A stretch of DNA of 19,079 nucleotides, from positions 1 through 19,079 of the forward strand of contig QXYA01000145.1 in NCBI GenBank assembly GCA_009887135.1. Reading direction: 5' to 3'. The stretch is from Candidatus Poseidoniales archaeon. GTDB lineage: Archaea > Thermoplasmatota > Poseidoniia > Poseidoniales > Poseidoniaceae. Under the pieces are notes generated by a model. It saw only the letters and a list, made by a program, of their open reading frames with translations. It was not told the DNA's origin and did no database searches. Position 1 is the stretch's first letter. Every line of letters starts with the position of its first letter. The translations under genes and the position numbers were made by a program. This document shows positions 7,300 to 14,997 of this stretch, one piece after another.

Positions 7300-7311
7300 G
7301 TCTTCAAAGAC
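7300..7311. repeat. Short inverted repeat between regulator genes
   Basis: GTCTT and AAGAC arms flank a 2-nt centre. The repeat sits 13 bp downstream of the 14-bp palindrome and 21 bp before the next ATG, in the region where a transcript start would be expected. It may be a second operator half or chance. Confidence 0.3.
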
Positions 7312-7332
7312 CATCGGTGAATGTGATGGCTC

Positions 7333-8451
7333 ATGCTCAATGTACGGTTGGACGAGATACCCATGCCGACGAGCGACCGCTCGATTGACCGATTGATTGG
7401 TTGGTTTGTTGAGTCCTTTAGTTTCGTTCGCAGAAAAGGCGAAGCGACTGCCGATTATGGTTCAGCCTCACCAATACACAGACTCCTTCGAGATCATATT
7501 CTTCCAAATCCAGGAGATTCATGGGATGCTCAAATGCTTGCTGATGAATTAGCAATGACACCTGCTGCTTTGAATCATCATCTCACTCGATTGATCGACT
7601 CTGGTTTACTTACCTACGCAAATGAAGGAAAAGGCTGGAGGCGTTACATGCTTCGAGGAGGAGGATTAACTCAGGCGTTGGAACTTTGTTCTGCCCAATA
7701 CCGTCTAATGATTGAACAAAAGATGGATCGTATTGACTCCTTTTGGAAAAGAACAGGAGAGCGTTTACCCAACGAATTACCTGAAGAGTCGCCACTCCCT
7801 CTTACAATCGCAATCGTTGATTATCGACCACCGAACGACGAAGCAGGGGCAAGCGTTCTCACCCAATGGATGGCTGATTTAGGAATGTTAGGTGAGCGTC
7901 CAGGTGATGAATTGCGTGAAGGTTCAATTTCTGAACGATTGTTCAAGATGCTCCTTGAATCTGACACACCGATTTCATTGGATGATGCAGAGGAAGCAAT
8001 ACCTGGACAAAAGGCACGTTTAGGACGGATGTTTGAACGATTCAGAACATGTGGACTTATCGAAAGAATTCCGCGAACTGATCGACTTCCTATGGCGCTC
8101 TGGTCGGCCATGGTAACCCAACATCAACGTAGAGGAGAAGATTGGATGTTGAAGAAAGGAGGATTCATGCGCTTGATTCCTGAAGGACAACATGATTCAT
8201 TACTCAAGCCCTTAGCAAAAGGTAAACTGACGATTGAACTTGTTGAAACTGCAATGAATGATATCGCGTCAACCGACCAAATGCTGCTTCTGAATTTACT
8301 TGGTGGGCGATTGCCTCTCGGCTACAGAATGATCGGAGAGTCGCCAGACGTAGCAAAACAAAATGTCATTGCCCGATTAGATCGAGTTCTTCGAAGAATC
8401 CGACGAGTTGGTGACATGATCGAAGAAGTGTTGACAACAGGCGATGAATGA
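7333..8451 (+). CDS. Winged-helix domain protein of unknown function, coupled to Dus
   Basis: A 372-residue soluble protein without a family name that I recognise. The segment at about residues 45-110 is a winged helix, with SWDAQMLADELAMTPAALNH followed by LTRLIDSGLLTY and a WRRYML wing. A second helix-turn-helix-like region at about 198-250 contains ISERLFKMLLESDTPISLDD and ends in CGLIERIPRTDRLP. The C-terminal 100 residues are helical and basic (RLDRVLRRIRRVGDMI). There is no membrane segment and no catalytic motif that I can see. ATG 7333 is used; ATG 7363, ten residues in, is an alternative. The stop overlaps the start of the dihydrouridine synthase gene as ATGA, so the two are cotranslated. 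It could be a transcription regulator or an RNA-binding partner in tRNA modification; the sequence does not decide between them. Confidence 0.8.
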   Translation: MLNVRLDEIPMPTSDRSIDRLIGWFVESFSFVRRKGEATADYGSASPIHRLLRDHILPNPGDSWDAQMLADELAMTPAALNHHLTRLIDSGLLTYANEGKGWRRYMLRGGGLTQALELCSAQYRLMIEQKMDRIDSFWKRTGERLPNELPEESPLPLTIAIVDYRPPNDEAGASVLTQWMADLGMLGERPGDELREGSISERLFKMLLESDTPISLDDAEEAIPGQKARLGRMFERFRTCGLIERIPRTDRLPMALWSAMVTQHQRRGEDWMLKKGGFMRLIPEGQHDSLLKPLAKGKLTIELVETAMNDIASTDQMLLLNLLGGRLPLGYRMIGESPDVAKQNVIARLDRVLRRIRRVGDMIEEVLTTGDE

Positions 8452-9488
8452 TGACGATTGGATTCGATATTTTCGAACCTTGGTCGGGTGAAGAAAGACC
8501 TCTCTATCTTGCTCCTATGGCTGGCGTCTCAGACCTTCCTTATCGTCTATTAGCGAAAGAATGTGGTGCTGATATCACCATTACTGAATTCACCAACAGT
8601 ACAGCTTTGAGCCGAGAGGCAACCACTTCATGGAGAAAAATGGAATCGGATCCTAGAGAGACACCATTTATCCCTCAAATATTTGGAGGAGAGATGGATG
8701 ATATGGTCACAGCAGCATCAATGCTTCAGGAAAGTGCAGATGTTATCGATCTTAATTTTGGGTGTCCTGCTCCAAAGGTTACCAACATTTGTGCCGGTGC
8801 TGCATTGATGGGTGAGCCGCAGAAACTTGTTTCGATGGTTGAACATATTGTTGATGCAATCGACATACCAGTAACGGCAAAGATGCGTCTAGGAACTGGT
8901 CAAGGACCAAATAATGCTGTTGATATTTGCCAATCCCTCGAAAAGGTTGGTGCTCAGCGATTGTGTATTCACGGACGAACTCTGCGACAACGCTACTCCG
9001 GTATTGCGGATTGGGAGACGATACAGATTGCAGTCGATGCTGTCGACATCCCAGTTGTAGCAAATGGTGACATCACTGATGCTGAGAGCGCTCAACGATG
9101 TCTTGAATTGACAAATGCATCTGGGCTTATGGTTGGAAGAGCTGCTATTGGGCGACCCGATGTTTTTGGACAGATAAAAGTAGGATTGGGTTGGATGGAT
9201 GAATCTGAATTACCATGGGTACAGTTGCATGAACATTCGTGGGAGTTCATGAGTGAAACATCAAAGGCATTTGCGAGCCGAAAGTGGTGTTGGGATCGAT
9301 ATGTTGAACTTTGTAGAGAAACAACTGGACTTGCTAAGCAATCAATGCAACGTCACGCTATTGCATTCTCAAAGGGATTGCCTGGAGCGAAGTCTGTTCG
9401 AACACTCATGCATGAGTTATCAGATGTGGACGAATCCGCTCAAGCGATTTCGAACTTCTTGAAGCCAAAGGCTGAATCAGAAAGTTGA
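8448..9488 (+). CDS. dus: tRNA-dihydrouridine synthase (Dus family)
   Basis: An FMN- and NAD(P)H-dependent enzyme that reduces specific uridines of tRNA to dihydrouridine in the cytosol. The TIM-barrel motifs are in order: LYLAPMAGVSDLPYR (19-33), TEFTN (46-50), QIFGG (77-81), then DLNFGCPAPKV with the catalytic cysteine C106, the flavin-contacting K145 in AKMRLG, HGR (175-177), VVANGDI (203-209) and MVGRAAIGRP (228-237). The length of 346 residues fits the family, with a helical tRNA-binding C-terminal domain. Translation begins at ATG 8448, inside the stop of the winged-helix gene; the next codon is also ATG. The last 12 nt overlap the end of the convergent uS2 gene. Substrate position cannot be assigned from the sequence; archaea usually carry one Dus of broad or unresolved specificity. 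Confidence 0.95.
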   Translation: MMTIGFDIFEPWSGEERPLYLAPMAGVSDLPYRLLAKECGADITITEFTNSTALSREATTSWRKMESDPRETPFIPQIFGGEMDDMVTAASMLQESADVIDLNFGCPAPKVTNICAGAALMGEPQKLVSMVEHIVDAIDIPVTAKMRLGTGQGPNNAVDICQSLEKVGAQRLCIHGRTLRQRYSGIADWETIQIAVDAVDIPVVANGDITDAESAQRCLELTNASGLMVGRAAIGRPDVFGQIKVGLGWMDESELPWVQLHEHSWEFMSETSKAFASRKWCWDRYVELCRETTGLAKQSMQRHAIAFSKGLPGAKSVRTLMHELSDVDESAQAISNFLKPKAESES

Positions 9489-10085
9489 CTTCCACTCTTC
9501 GAGATCATTTGCTTCTGCCCATGCCTCATCTGTGGTTTCGCCACGTAGTTTGAGGACTTCTCTGGAGAGGAGCCAGTAAATCAGAGCGAGAGAGTGTCGA
9601 CTCTTGTTGTTAGCAGGAAGTGCAACGTCAACGTTTCGCAACTTGTTGTTTGCATCGACAAGTCCAACGATTGGTAGACCTGTGTTAACAGCTTCACGGA
9701 GTGATTGCTGGTCAGATGCTGGATCTGTTACGAACAAGACGTTTGGCTCTTTGTAGGAGCGAAGTGCTGGATTTGTTAGGCTTCCAGGGATGAAACGTCC
9801 GACAGCGGAGAGGGCTCCGATTGCTTCTGCAAACATACGAGCAGGTCTCTGCCCGTATTGTCGTGCGGAAACGACCATGATGCGAGATGCATCATATTGG
9901 TTCAGGAATGATGCGATGATGCGAATGCGGGTATCTGTAGCGTTCACATTAAGGAGGTAAAGACCATCAGAATTGACGGAGTCAATGAAGCGTCCCATGT
10001 CCGCACTCTTCTGTTTTGTACCGATGTTTACACCAGTCTCTTCGTATAGTTCCAGTGGAATCAAAAGACTTGTTTCTTCCGACAT
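9477..10085 (-). CDS. rps2: Small-subunit ribosomal protein uS2 (archaeal type)
   Basis: A structural protein of the 30S subunit, placed near the head-body junction close to the mRNA exit. The 202-residue length and lack of the coiled-coil insertion of bacterial S2 fit the archaeal/eukaryotic SA type. Diagnostic stretches are GVNIGTKQKSADMGRFI, RIMVVSARQYGQRPARMFAE, FIPGSLTNPALRSYKEPNVL and SRHSLALIYWLLSREVL. ATG 10085 is preceded by GAGG at 10093-10096, a reasonable ribosome binding site. In most archaea this gene follows uL13-uS9-rpoN-rpoK-enolase; here it stands alone, divergent from a Cas4-like gene and with its stop inside the convergent Dus gene. The 122-bp upstream gap contains a two-tier inverted repeat that could form part of its leader. 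Confidence 0.97.
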   Translation of the reverse strand: MSEETSLLIPLELYEETGVNIGTKQKSADMGRFIDSVNSDGLYLLNVNATDTRIRIIASFLNQYDASRIMVVSARQYGQRPARMFAEAIGALSAVGRFIPGSLTNPALRSYKEPNVLFVTDPASDQQSLREAVNTGLPIVGLVDANNKLRNVDVALPANNKSRHSLALIYWLLSREVLKLRGETTDEAWAEANDLEEWKSTF

Positions 10086-10130
10086 ATTGTTGCCTCAGCA
10101 AGCAACCGACCTAAAGCCTCTTCTTAACCG

Positions 10131-10175
10131 CTTCGCAGTATCTCCCCACCCGAAAAGATGGGATTGTATGCGAAG
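10131..10175. repeat. Two-tier inverted repeat in the uS2/Cas4-like intergenic region
   Basis: The outer arms CTTCGCA (10131-10137) and TGCGAAG (10169-10175) are perfect complements. Inside them CCCA (10145-10148) pairs with TGGG (10159-10162). On the minus strand it would lie in a uS2 leader if transcription starts from the TATA-like box at about 10192-10201. An alternative TATA candidate at about 10120-10130 would leave it outside the transcript. Confidence 0.4.
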
Positions 10176-10191
10176 ATATCAAGATAGATGA

Positions 10192-10201
10192 GTCTTAAAA
10201 T
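10192..10201 (-). promoter_or_regulatory. TATA-like element upstream of uS2
   Basis: On the minus strand the sequence ATTTTAAGAC resembles an archaeal TATA box. Transcription starting about 26 bp downstream would begin at the edge of the 10131-10175 inverted repeat, giving a leader of roughly 85 nt. It lies immediately before the opposite-strand ATG at 10208. Confidence 0.3.
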
Positions 10202-10207
10202 GAATAT

Positions 10208-11383
10208 ATGGGGGTCACATTTGCAGAGGGAAGCGAAGGCCCAGATGGGTTTTACATCGATTCGAATGGGAATCCATTACCTGTAAGCGCAAGCGAACTC
10301 GAGCGCTACACATATTGCCCTGTTTCATGGCGACTAGCGAAAGAAGGAGCAGCCGGCGTGGGTGAAGCCATCACTATTGGTATGGAAAAACACAAACAAA
10401 TTCATGAAGGTATGAATGAATTCCAAACCTCGCTCATCAAATTACGACGAGAACTCCTCATCTGGACATGGTGGTATGGGATCATTATCGCTTTTGCAAT
10501 TGATGCAGTTGCTTTTGTCTACATCGATGATTTGATGAATTCTCCAATTGAAATGGCTAAGATCCTGTCTATGTGGTCTGTTTCGTTTCTAGCAGCCGCA
10601 ATTCTATCAATCGTTATACCTTGGCGAAATTGGCTAAATATGGAACCTACTGTTTCTGAGATTGAAACATTATCAAAGAATTTTGAATCAACCGGGCTGA
10701 AGCCGACGTGGAACCCGATCGGGTTCCTTGGAGGTTGGTTTTCGGGTGGCAAAACCGAAGCCGGACTCTTGTTGGCTACGATTGTCATTGGCCTGCATGC
10801 AATCGCCTTAGCAGCAGCTGATAATCGAAGCCAAGCAGGTTTCATACTGATTGTTACTGCATTCGTTTGGACATTTCTTGCGACTTGGCAATTGCAAAAA
10901 TCACTCTTTGCAGAAAATGAAATGATCGAAAATAGAGGGCGTGCTGGGTTAGACGAAGACACGCAGTTAGTCTATTCAGATGATGATGAATCAAGTGGAT
11001 TACTTCGTGATGAAGAAACTGGATTAAGAGGAAGGCCCGATCAAATCGTCATTATTGATGGTGAATTCATCCCAGTCGAACAGAAAACGGGACGTGTGCC
11101 AAAGAAGCCTCATCAATCCCATCGAGTACAACTTCTGGCTTACATATCCCTTGTTGAGGCGAACACAAAGAAATCCCCTCCATATGGAATCCTAAAGTAT
11201 GGTGAGGAAGACGTGCATCAGGTCTTTTGGGATCAACACGCTAAGAACTCACTGCTTACCAGTATCAAAGAAGTACAGAAACTCATGGTCGAAGGCGGTG
11301 CTAAACGAAATCATGAGCGTGAAGGAAAGTGTAGGAATTGCAGTAGAAGACATGCTTGTGAACAATCTCTGTTCACAGAGTGA
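10208..11383 (+). CDS. Cas4-like PD-(D/E)XK nuclease with four inserted membrane helices
   Basis: A 391-residue protein carrying the full motif set of the Cas4/RecB-like nuclease family. The N-terminal SELERYTYCPVSWRL holds iron-sulfur cysteine C37. Next come H66, GRPDQIV with D278, PVEQKTGR with E291 and K293, and QLLAYISLVE with Q308 and Y312. C-terminal cysteines C375, C378 and C384 complete a four-cysteine cluster. Between H66 and D278 lies an insertion of about 170 residues with four hydrophobic segments at roughly 84-104, 118-138, 185-204 and 210-228. Standard Cas4 proteins are soluble and about 180-220 residues long. The nuclease would therefore be held at the cytoplasmic face of the membrane. 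No CRISPR array or other cas gene is present, so a CRISPR role is not supported. An in-frame TAA at 10196 supports ATG 10208. The last 11 nt overlap the convergent lipoprotein gene. Confidence 0.88.
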   Translation: MGVTFAEGSEGPDGFYIDSNGNPLPVSASELERYTYCPVSWRLAKEGAAGVGEAITIGMEKHKQIHEGMNEFQTSLIKLRRELLIWTWWYGIIIAFAIDAVAFVYIDDLMNSPIEMAKILSMWSVSFLAAAILSIVIPWRNWLNMEPTVSEIETLSKNFESTGLKPTWNPIGFLGGWFSGGKTEAGLLLATIVIGLHAIALAAADNRSQAGFILIVTAFVWTFLATWQLQKSLFAENEMIENRGRAGLDEDTQLVYSDDDESSGLLRDEETGLRGRPDQIVIIDGEFIPVEQKTGRVPKKPHQSHRVQLLAYISLVEANTKKSPPYGILKYGEEDVHQVFWDQHAKNSLLTSIKEVQKLMVEGGAKRNHEREGKCRNCSRRHACEQSLFTE

Positions 11384-11921
11384 CACATTCGCCATCTGCT
11401 TGTGGAAACAGAATACAGGTTCGAGTAACGGTTATTGTCATCAGGAAACTGTCTTCTCCAATACCTGCTAAACCACCTCCGCTTGCTTCAATGAATACAT
11501 TCCAATCACCTGATAGGAATTTACCATTCTCTTGTGGGTCAATTTTTTCTTCAAGGGTGCTTTCTGTAGTAGTCGTTCTCTTCGACCACATCTCATTTCC
11601 ACTTGAATCCTTGATTATGACATCGACATATCGGGGCTCAAGAGCAAAATCATCAGTCAAATCAGAAAGGAAGAAGGCGGCCTTGAAATAAACAGATATC
11701 TCAGTTACCGCAGAGTCAATAGGAAAATCTTCGTCCCAGGTTTCTTGTTGAACGTTTACAAATGTATGCTCAATTGAAAGAGGAGCGAACGATTCTGATT
11801 CAATTGGATCGTCTCGAAGGGATTCCATGTACTCTCTTCCTTGAAGCAAGCCTAAGCATCCAGAGGAGGAGACAAGCAACATTGTCAGCGCTACAAAAGC
11901 GGCGAGCGTGCGTTGCTGCAT
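11373..11921 (-). CDS. Predicted secreted lipoprotein of unknown function
   Basis: The 182-residue product starts with a signal peptide (MQQRTLAAFVALTMLLV) ending in the lipobox-like SSSGC, so C21 or so would be lipidated and the protein held on the outer face of the membrane. The rest is predicted beta-rich, with TEISVYFKAAFFLSDLTDDF, then VIIKDSSGNEMWSKR and GKFLSGDWNVFIEASGGGLA, which reads like a single extracellular beta-sandwich domain. No family is recognised. The frame stays open upstream to 12077, but that stretch encodes an arginine-rich segment unlike a signal peptide. ATG 11921 also has a TATA-like box about 27 bp away, so I chose it. The gene follows the CARDB/zinc-ribbon gene on the same strand after 170 bp. 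Confidence 0.78.
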   Translation of the reverse strand: MQQRTLAAFVALTMLLVSSSGCLGLLQGREYMESLRDDPIESESFAPLSIEHTFVNVQQETWDEDFPIDSAVTEISVYFKAAFFLSDLTDDFALEPRYVDVIIKDSSGNEMWSKRTTTTESTLEEKIDPQENGKFLSGDWNVFIEASGGGLAGIGEDSFLMTITVTRTCILFPQADGECVTL

Positions 11922-11943
11922 AAACACCCCCAGCATACACAAG

Positions 11944-11952
11944 AATATGAAA
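11944..11952 (-). promoter_or_regulatory. TATA-like element of the lipoprotein gene
   Basis: On the minus strand TTTCATATT is centred about 27 bp before ATG 11921. This is the spacing for a leaderless archaeal transcript and supports the shorter start. A GGGGGTG stretch just before the ATG could alternatively be a ribosome binding site. Confidence 0.4.
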
Positions 11953-11980
11953 AGCGCGCCGAAAAGGGAAGCGTTCAAAC

Positions 11981-11998
11981 GTGAGATTATTGTCTCAC
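11981..11998. repeat. Hairpin-forming inverted repeat between surface-protein genes
   Basis: GTGAGA and TCTCAC arms of 6 bp flank a 6-nt loop. On the minus strand it lies about 95 nt after the CARDB gene stop and before the lipoprotein promoter. It could end the upstream transcript, but there is no T run after it. The rest of the 170-bp gap (11922-12091) shows nothing else I can name. Confidence 0.35.
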
Positions 11999-12091
11999 AC
12001 TTTGCCTGAATGAAGCGAAATCGGACCGAGCGAAAGCGATGACGAACCCTATGAGTGCTGACAGGCGTTATATTCAATCAATTTACTTCGT

Positions 12092-14911
12092 TCATTCGAA
12101 CTTTGCACCACAGGTCGGGCATTCGTTTGCATCTGCCGCAATGACTGCACCGCAGGCTCCACAATCTGCAGTCTCCTTAGCCGATTCTGTCTTTCGACGT
12201 GGACGTCGACGAGGCTTTGCAGCCTTTTTCGGTTCAGCCGAATCTGTTGAAAGTGGTTTAGAATCATCTTCAACTGAGAAATTGTGAGAAGCCTCAGTAA
12301 TCTCATTTCCTGCAAGTGAACTATCTGTCAAGCCCATACCAACAACAACCTTGTCACCAGGCAATACGCCTTCTTCACCAGTGATTTCGAACAAGTCTCC
12401 TCTGATGTCAGCATCGCTTGCAGAGAGTGTATTCCATGCATCGCCATCCTTGTCGGTTCCATCGTCCTTGAGAGTCTTCATCGCACCTTTACCAGGCAAG
12501 AATGCATCTAAATCATGGCCTTCGAATGCTTCCTTAGCTGTCTTCAAAGTTGTAACGACCTGATTCTCCATTTCAGCAATTTCCTCATCGGTCATATCTT
12601 CCATTGAGATCTCATCAGCATGTCGTCTATCATATGCAGCTGTAACTTCTTCTTCAGCAGCAATAACATTCTCATCCCACTCATCTTCAAGATTATCTTC
12701 GTCATAACCAAATTCTTTGACAGCAGAAGCGAAATCTTCGGTACCGCTGACGATTTCGTTTTCGTCTTCTTCGGGGAGTGAAACCAGTTCTTTTTCCTCA
12801 GGTACTTCACGGATGCGTCGTTCTCGTTGCTCGAAATATGAACTGACATCTTGCTCTGTTCCACAGTATGGGCAATTCTCCATGAGATCAGGTACAGACT
12901 CTCCACATGCAGAACATTCATGGAATTGCGAACGGGCTTTACGAAGGTTGAACGAACAATGCGGGCAACGATTCTCATCGCCTTCAAGTTCACCATCGCA
13001 GGAGGGGCAATAATTGAAAATATCTCGTTCCACTTCATCTTCTCTGTCTCTTGTAAGCAGAATTGCCCCCACGAGGAATCCAATGAGGACAAGTGCTCCA
13101 ATGAACATCAGAACCGCAGTTCCTGTACCGCTATTCTCTTCGTTTGCACCATCTCCACCCTCAATGAATGCTGTTGAGTAAGAACGCTCAAACGTCTCGG
13201 TCATTGTGGAAGAAGGAGAGTGAACCAACTGAACGATTGTCAACTTTCCTGAGGCTTGGAATGTACAGGATACTTCTTCTCGGTCCCCTGGGTTTTCAAT
13301 AACAATCTCGGAAACTGACCAGGTTGCCTGACTGTTCTTGCATGTAATAGTGACGTCGCCTGACCCTCGGGTTGATTTCATAGAAATACTGAGTGTGTAT
13401 TCTCCGCCTGATTCAAGTGGGAAGGTAGCTAACTCACCATCCTTGTCAACCAGAACCTGCGTATCCTCATCCCATTCAAGTTGCAGATTCGCTTCGACAA
13501 GGACGGAACCTGAAGCACGACTATTGGTTGGATTTCGATCATATGAATTAACTGAAGGTTGCCATTGAACATCAAGTTCGGCTGTATGAGCGCCCAGAGA
13601 TGTAGACAAGGATACTGTGTAGGTGTAACTGCTACCTGACTGAAGAGTGATAAGACCAGATTGGAACTCTTGACCTTCCCATGAATAAAGGAAGTTACCG
13701 CCAACAGAAATATCACCAGTGTTCGTGGCAGTCATCGACCAATCGATTGGAAAACCAGCAGAGACCGAAGTCAGATTTGGTAAAGCAAGTGGGTCAACAT
13801 AAACGTCTGGTATCTCAGGAAGAGTGAACGTTGTAACATGGTCGTCATTTTCCATACTCTCTTGCACAAACCCACCCGCTTGGAATGGGTCAATACGAGC
13901 AACAAGCGAATATTGGCCGTTGCTCAATCCTGCAATGTTCGCACTTTCAATCGATGTTGTCCATGCATGTTGGGAATATCCTGTTCCAAAGACACTTACA
14001 GAGAACGGTTGGAGCGAACGAACAGTGGAGCCACCTTCCCGTAGTTCAATGACCATTGGGACATCAAGAGAACCTTCTCCGGACTCTCTTGCAATCGTAC
14101 CTGAGACAGCCCACGGACCAGTCAGGGAACCCTCTGTGGGCACAATAAGTATTTCACCGAGATGTGATAAATCCATTCTTGGTTCAATGACAAATTGAAC
14201 GATTTCGTCCTTTCCTTGTTCGGTCGATTCCAACACCTCATCTCGGGCGTCTGGAGTTAGGATGAGATCGTAAGAACCTGATACAGGTGCGGTAAAGGTC
14301 GTGTTGACCCACGCATATTCACTGGCATTAATTGCTGGAGTTTGAAGCTCTACATCTGCAATCGAACCCGGGTAATTAATGCCAAGATACGAGGCTTGAG
14401 CATCGACTGAACCAATGTTCGTTACCTTTGTACTCAATGAAATTGTATCGCCAGAATGAAGATCCGTGCTTGGAGTCAGAATTGTTTCTGTAACTCTGAG
14501 ATTCGGCAATCCCAGTACGGTAAAGGAATGATAAAACTCAACTTCGGTTTGTCCATTGTACGAATACGTGACCCAGAGTTTGTTTTCACCCTCTACCAGA
14601 TTGTCCCATTGTGCCGTCACAATTTCAAAATCATTAGCTTCGATATTGACAGTGCTTGTAATGAGGCGGTTGGCTGTAGATATTCCGTTTTTGTAGAATG
14701 AATATTCAACATCGAACGCTTTTTCTGAATTCGTGTTCGAAAGCGTCAATGAACCTGTAATTGAACCACCAGACGTAGGACTTGCAGGCATGATACTGAG
14801 AGTGGAATCTGATGCTTGAATGCCACCGCTATCGTATGAACTCACAGAGGTTGGGACCAATGAAGTCATCATCAGCAATACACAGCAGACCACATACGCC
14901 CCTCTTGCCAT
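12092..14911 (-). CDS. CARDB-repeat surface protein with one membrane helix and cytoplasmic zinc ribbons
   Basis: A 939-residue single-pass protein. A signal peptide (about 1-25) leads into beta-sandwich domains of CARDB type, seen as repeated patterns such as LPNLRVTETILTPSTDLHSG and VTNIGSVDAQASYLG, to about residue 590. A hydrophobic helix follows at about 598-622 (GTAVLMFIGALVLIGFLVGA), then charged DREDEVERD as the cytoplasmic border. Inside are two adjacent zinc ribbons (CPSC...CPHC near 633-650 and CSAC...CPYC near 665-685), a long acidic helical region, a lysine/arginine-rich linker (PRRRPRRK) and a final CGAC...CPTC ribbon within the last 20 residues. CARDB domains bind ligands or other proteins outside archaeal cells. 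The zinc ribbons could recruit cytoplasmic partners or nucleic acid. Function is unknown; a signalling or scaffold role is inferred from topology. Confidence 0.87.
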   Translation of the reverse strand: MARGAYVVCCVLLMMTSLVPTSVSSYDSGGIQASDSTLSIMPASPTSGGSITGSLTLSNTNSEKAFDVEYSFYKNGISTANRLITSTVNIEANDFEIVTAQWDNLVEGENKLWVTYSYNGQTEVEFYHSFTVLGLPNLRVTETILTPSTDLHSGDTISLSTKVTNIGSVDAQASYLGINYPGSIADVELQTPAINASEYAWVNTTFTAPVSGSYDLILTPDARDEVLESTEQGKDEIVQFVIEPRMDLSHLGEILIVPTEGSLTGPWAVSGTIARESGEGSLDVPMVIELREGGSTVRSLQPFSVSVFGTGYSQHAWTTSIESANIAGLSNGQYSLVARIDPFQAGGFVQESMENDDHVTTFTLPEIPDVYVDPLALPNLTSVSAGFPIDWSMTATNTGDISVGGNFLYSWEGQEFQSGLITLQSGSSYTYTVSLSTSLGAHTAELDVQWQPSVNSYDRNPTNSRASGSVLVEANLQLEWDEDTQVLVDKDGELATFPLESGGEYTLSISMKSTRGSGDVTITCKNSQATWSVSEIVIENPGDREEVSCTFQASGKLTIVQLVHSPSSTMTETFERSYSTAFIEGGDGANEENSGTGTAVLMFIGALVLIGFLVGAILLTRDREDEVERDIFNYCPSCDGELEGDENRCPHCSFNLRKARSQFHECSACGESVPDLMENCPYCGTEQDVSSYFEQRERRIREVPEEKELVSLPEEDENEIVSGTEDFASAVKEFGYDEDNLEDEWDENVIAAEEEVTAAYDRRHADEISMEDMTDEEIAEMENQVVTTLKTAKEAFEGHDLDAFLPGKGAMKTLKDDGTDKDGDAWNTLSASDADIRGDLFEITGEEGVLPGDKVVVGMGLTDSSLAGNEITEASHNFSVEDDSKPLSTDSAEPKKAAKPRRRPRRKTESAKETADCGACGAVIAADANECPTCGAKFE

Positions 14912-14944
14912 GCTTTTCCCACGTCATGCAAAGCACTTGAACCC

Positions 14945-14957
14945 ATCTCATAAGAAG
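14945..14957. promoter_or_regulatory. Shared TATA-like element between two divergent surface-protein genes
   Basis: The segment containing TCTCATAAGA is a TATA candidate on both strands: about 42 bp before ATG 14911 on the minus strand and about 45 bp before TTG 14998 on the plus strand. Short leaders with purine-rich ribosome binding sites would follow on each side. Confidence 0.3.
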
Positions 14958-14997
14958 GCAAAAAGTTGACAAAAAACCTCCTGTTGGAAGGGGAGAT

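Noticed and set aside
10086..10207. tRNA or small structured RNA gene in the intergenic gap
   Set aside because: No T-loop or acceptor-stem pattern; only short nested inverted repeats are visible.
10208..11383. CRISPR-Cas adaptation locus around the Cas4-like gene
   Set aside because: No repeat-spacer array and no cas1, cas2 or effector gene in the window.
11981..11998. Intrinsic terminator
   Set aside because: The stem is only 6 bp and no T run follows on either strand, so it is listed only as an inverted repeat.
11922..12077. N-terminal extension of the lipoprotein frame to 12077
   Set aside because: It encodes an arginine-rich stretch before an otherwise complete signal peptide and would span the TATA-like box and hairpin.
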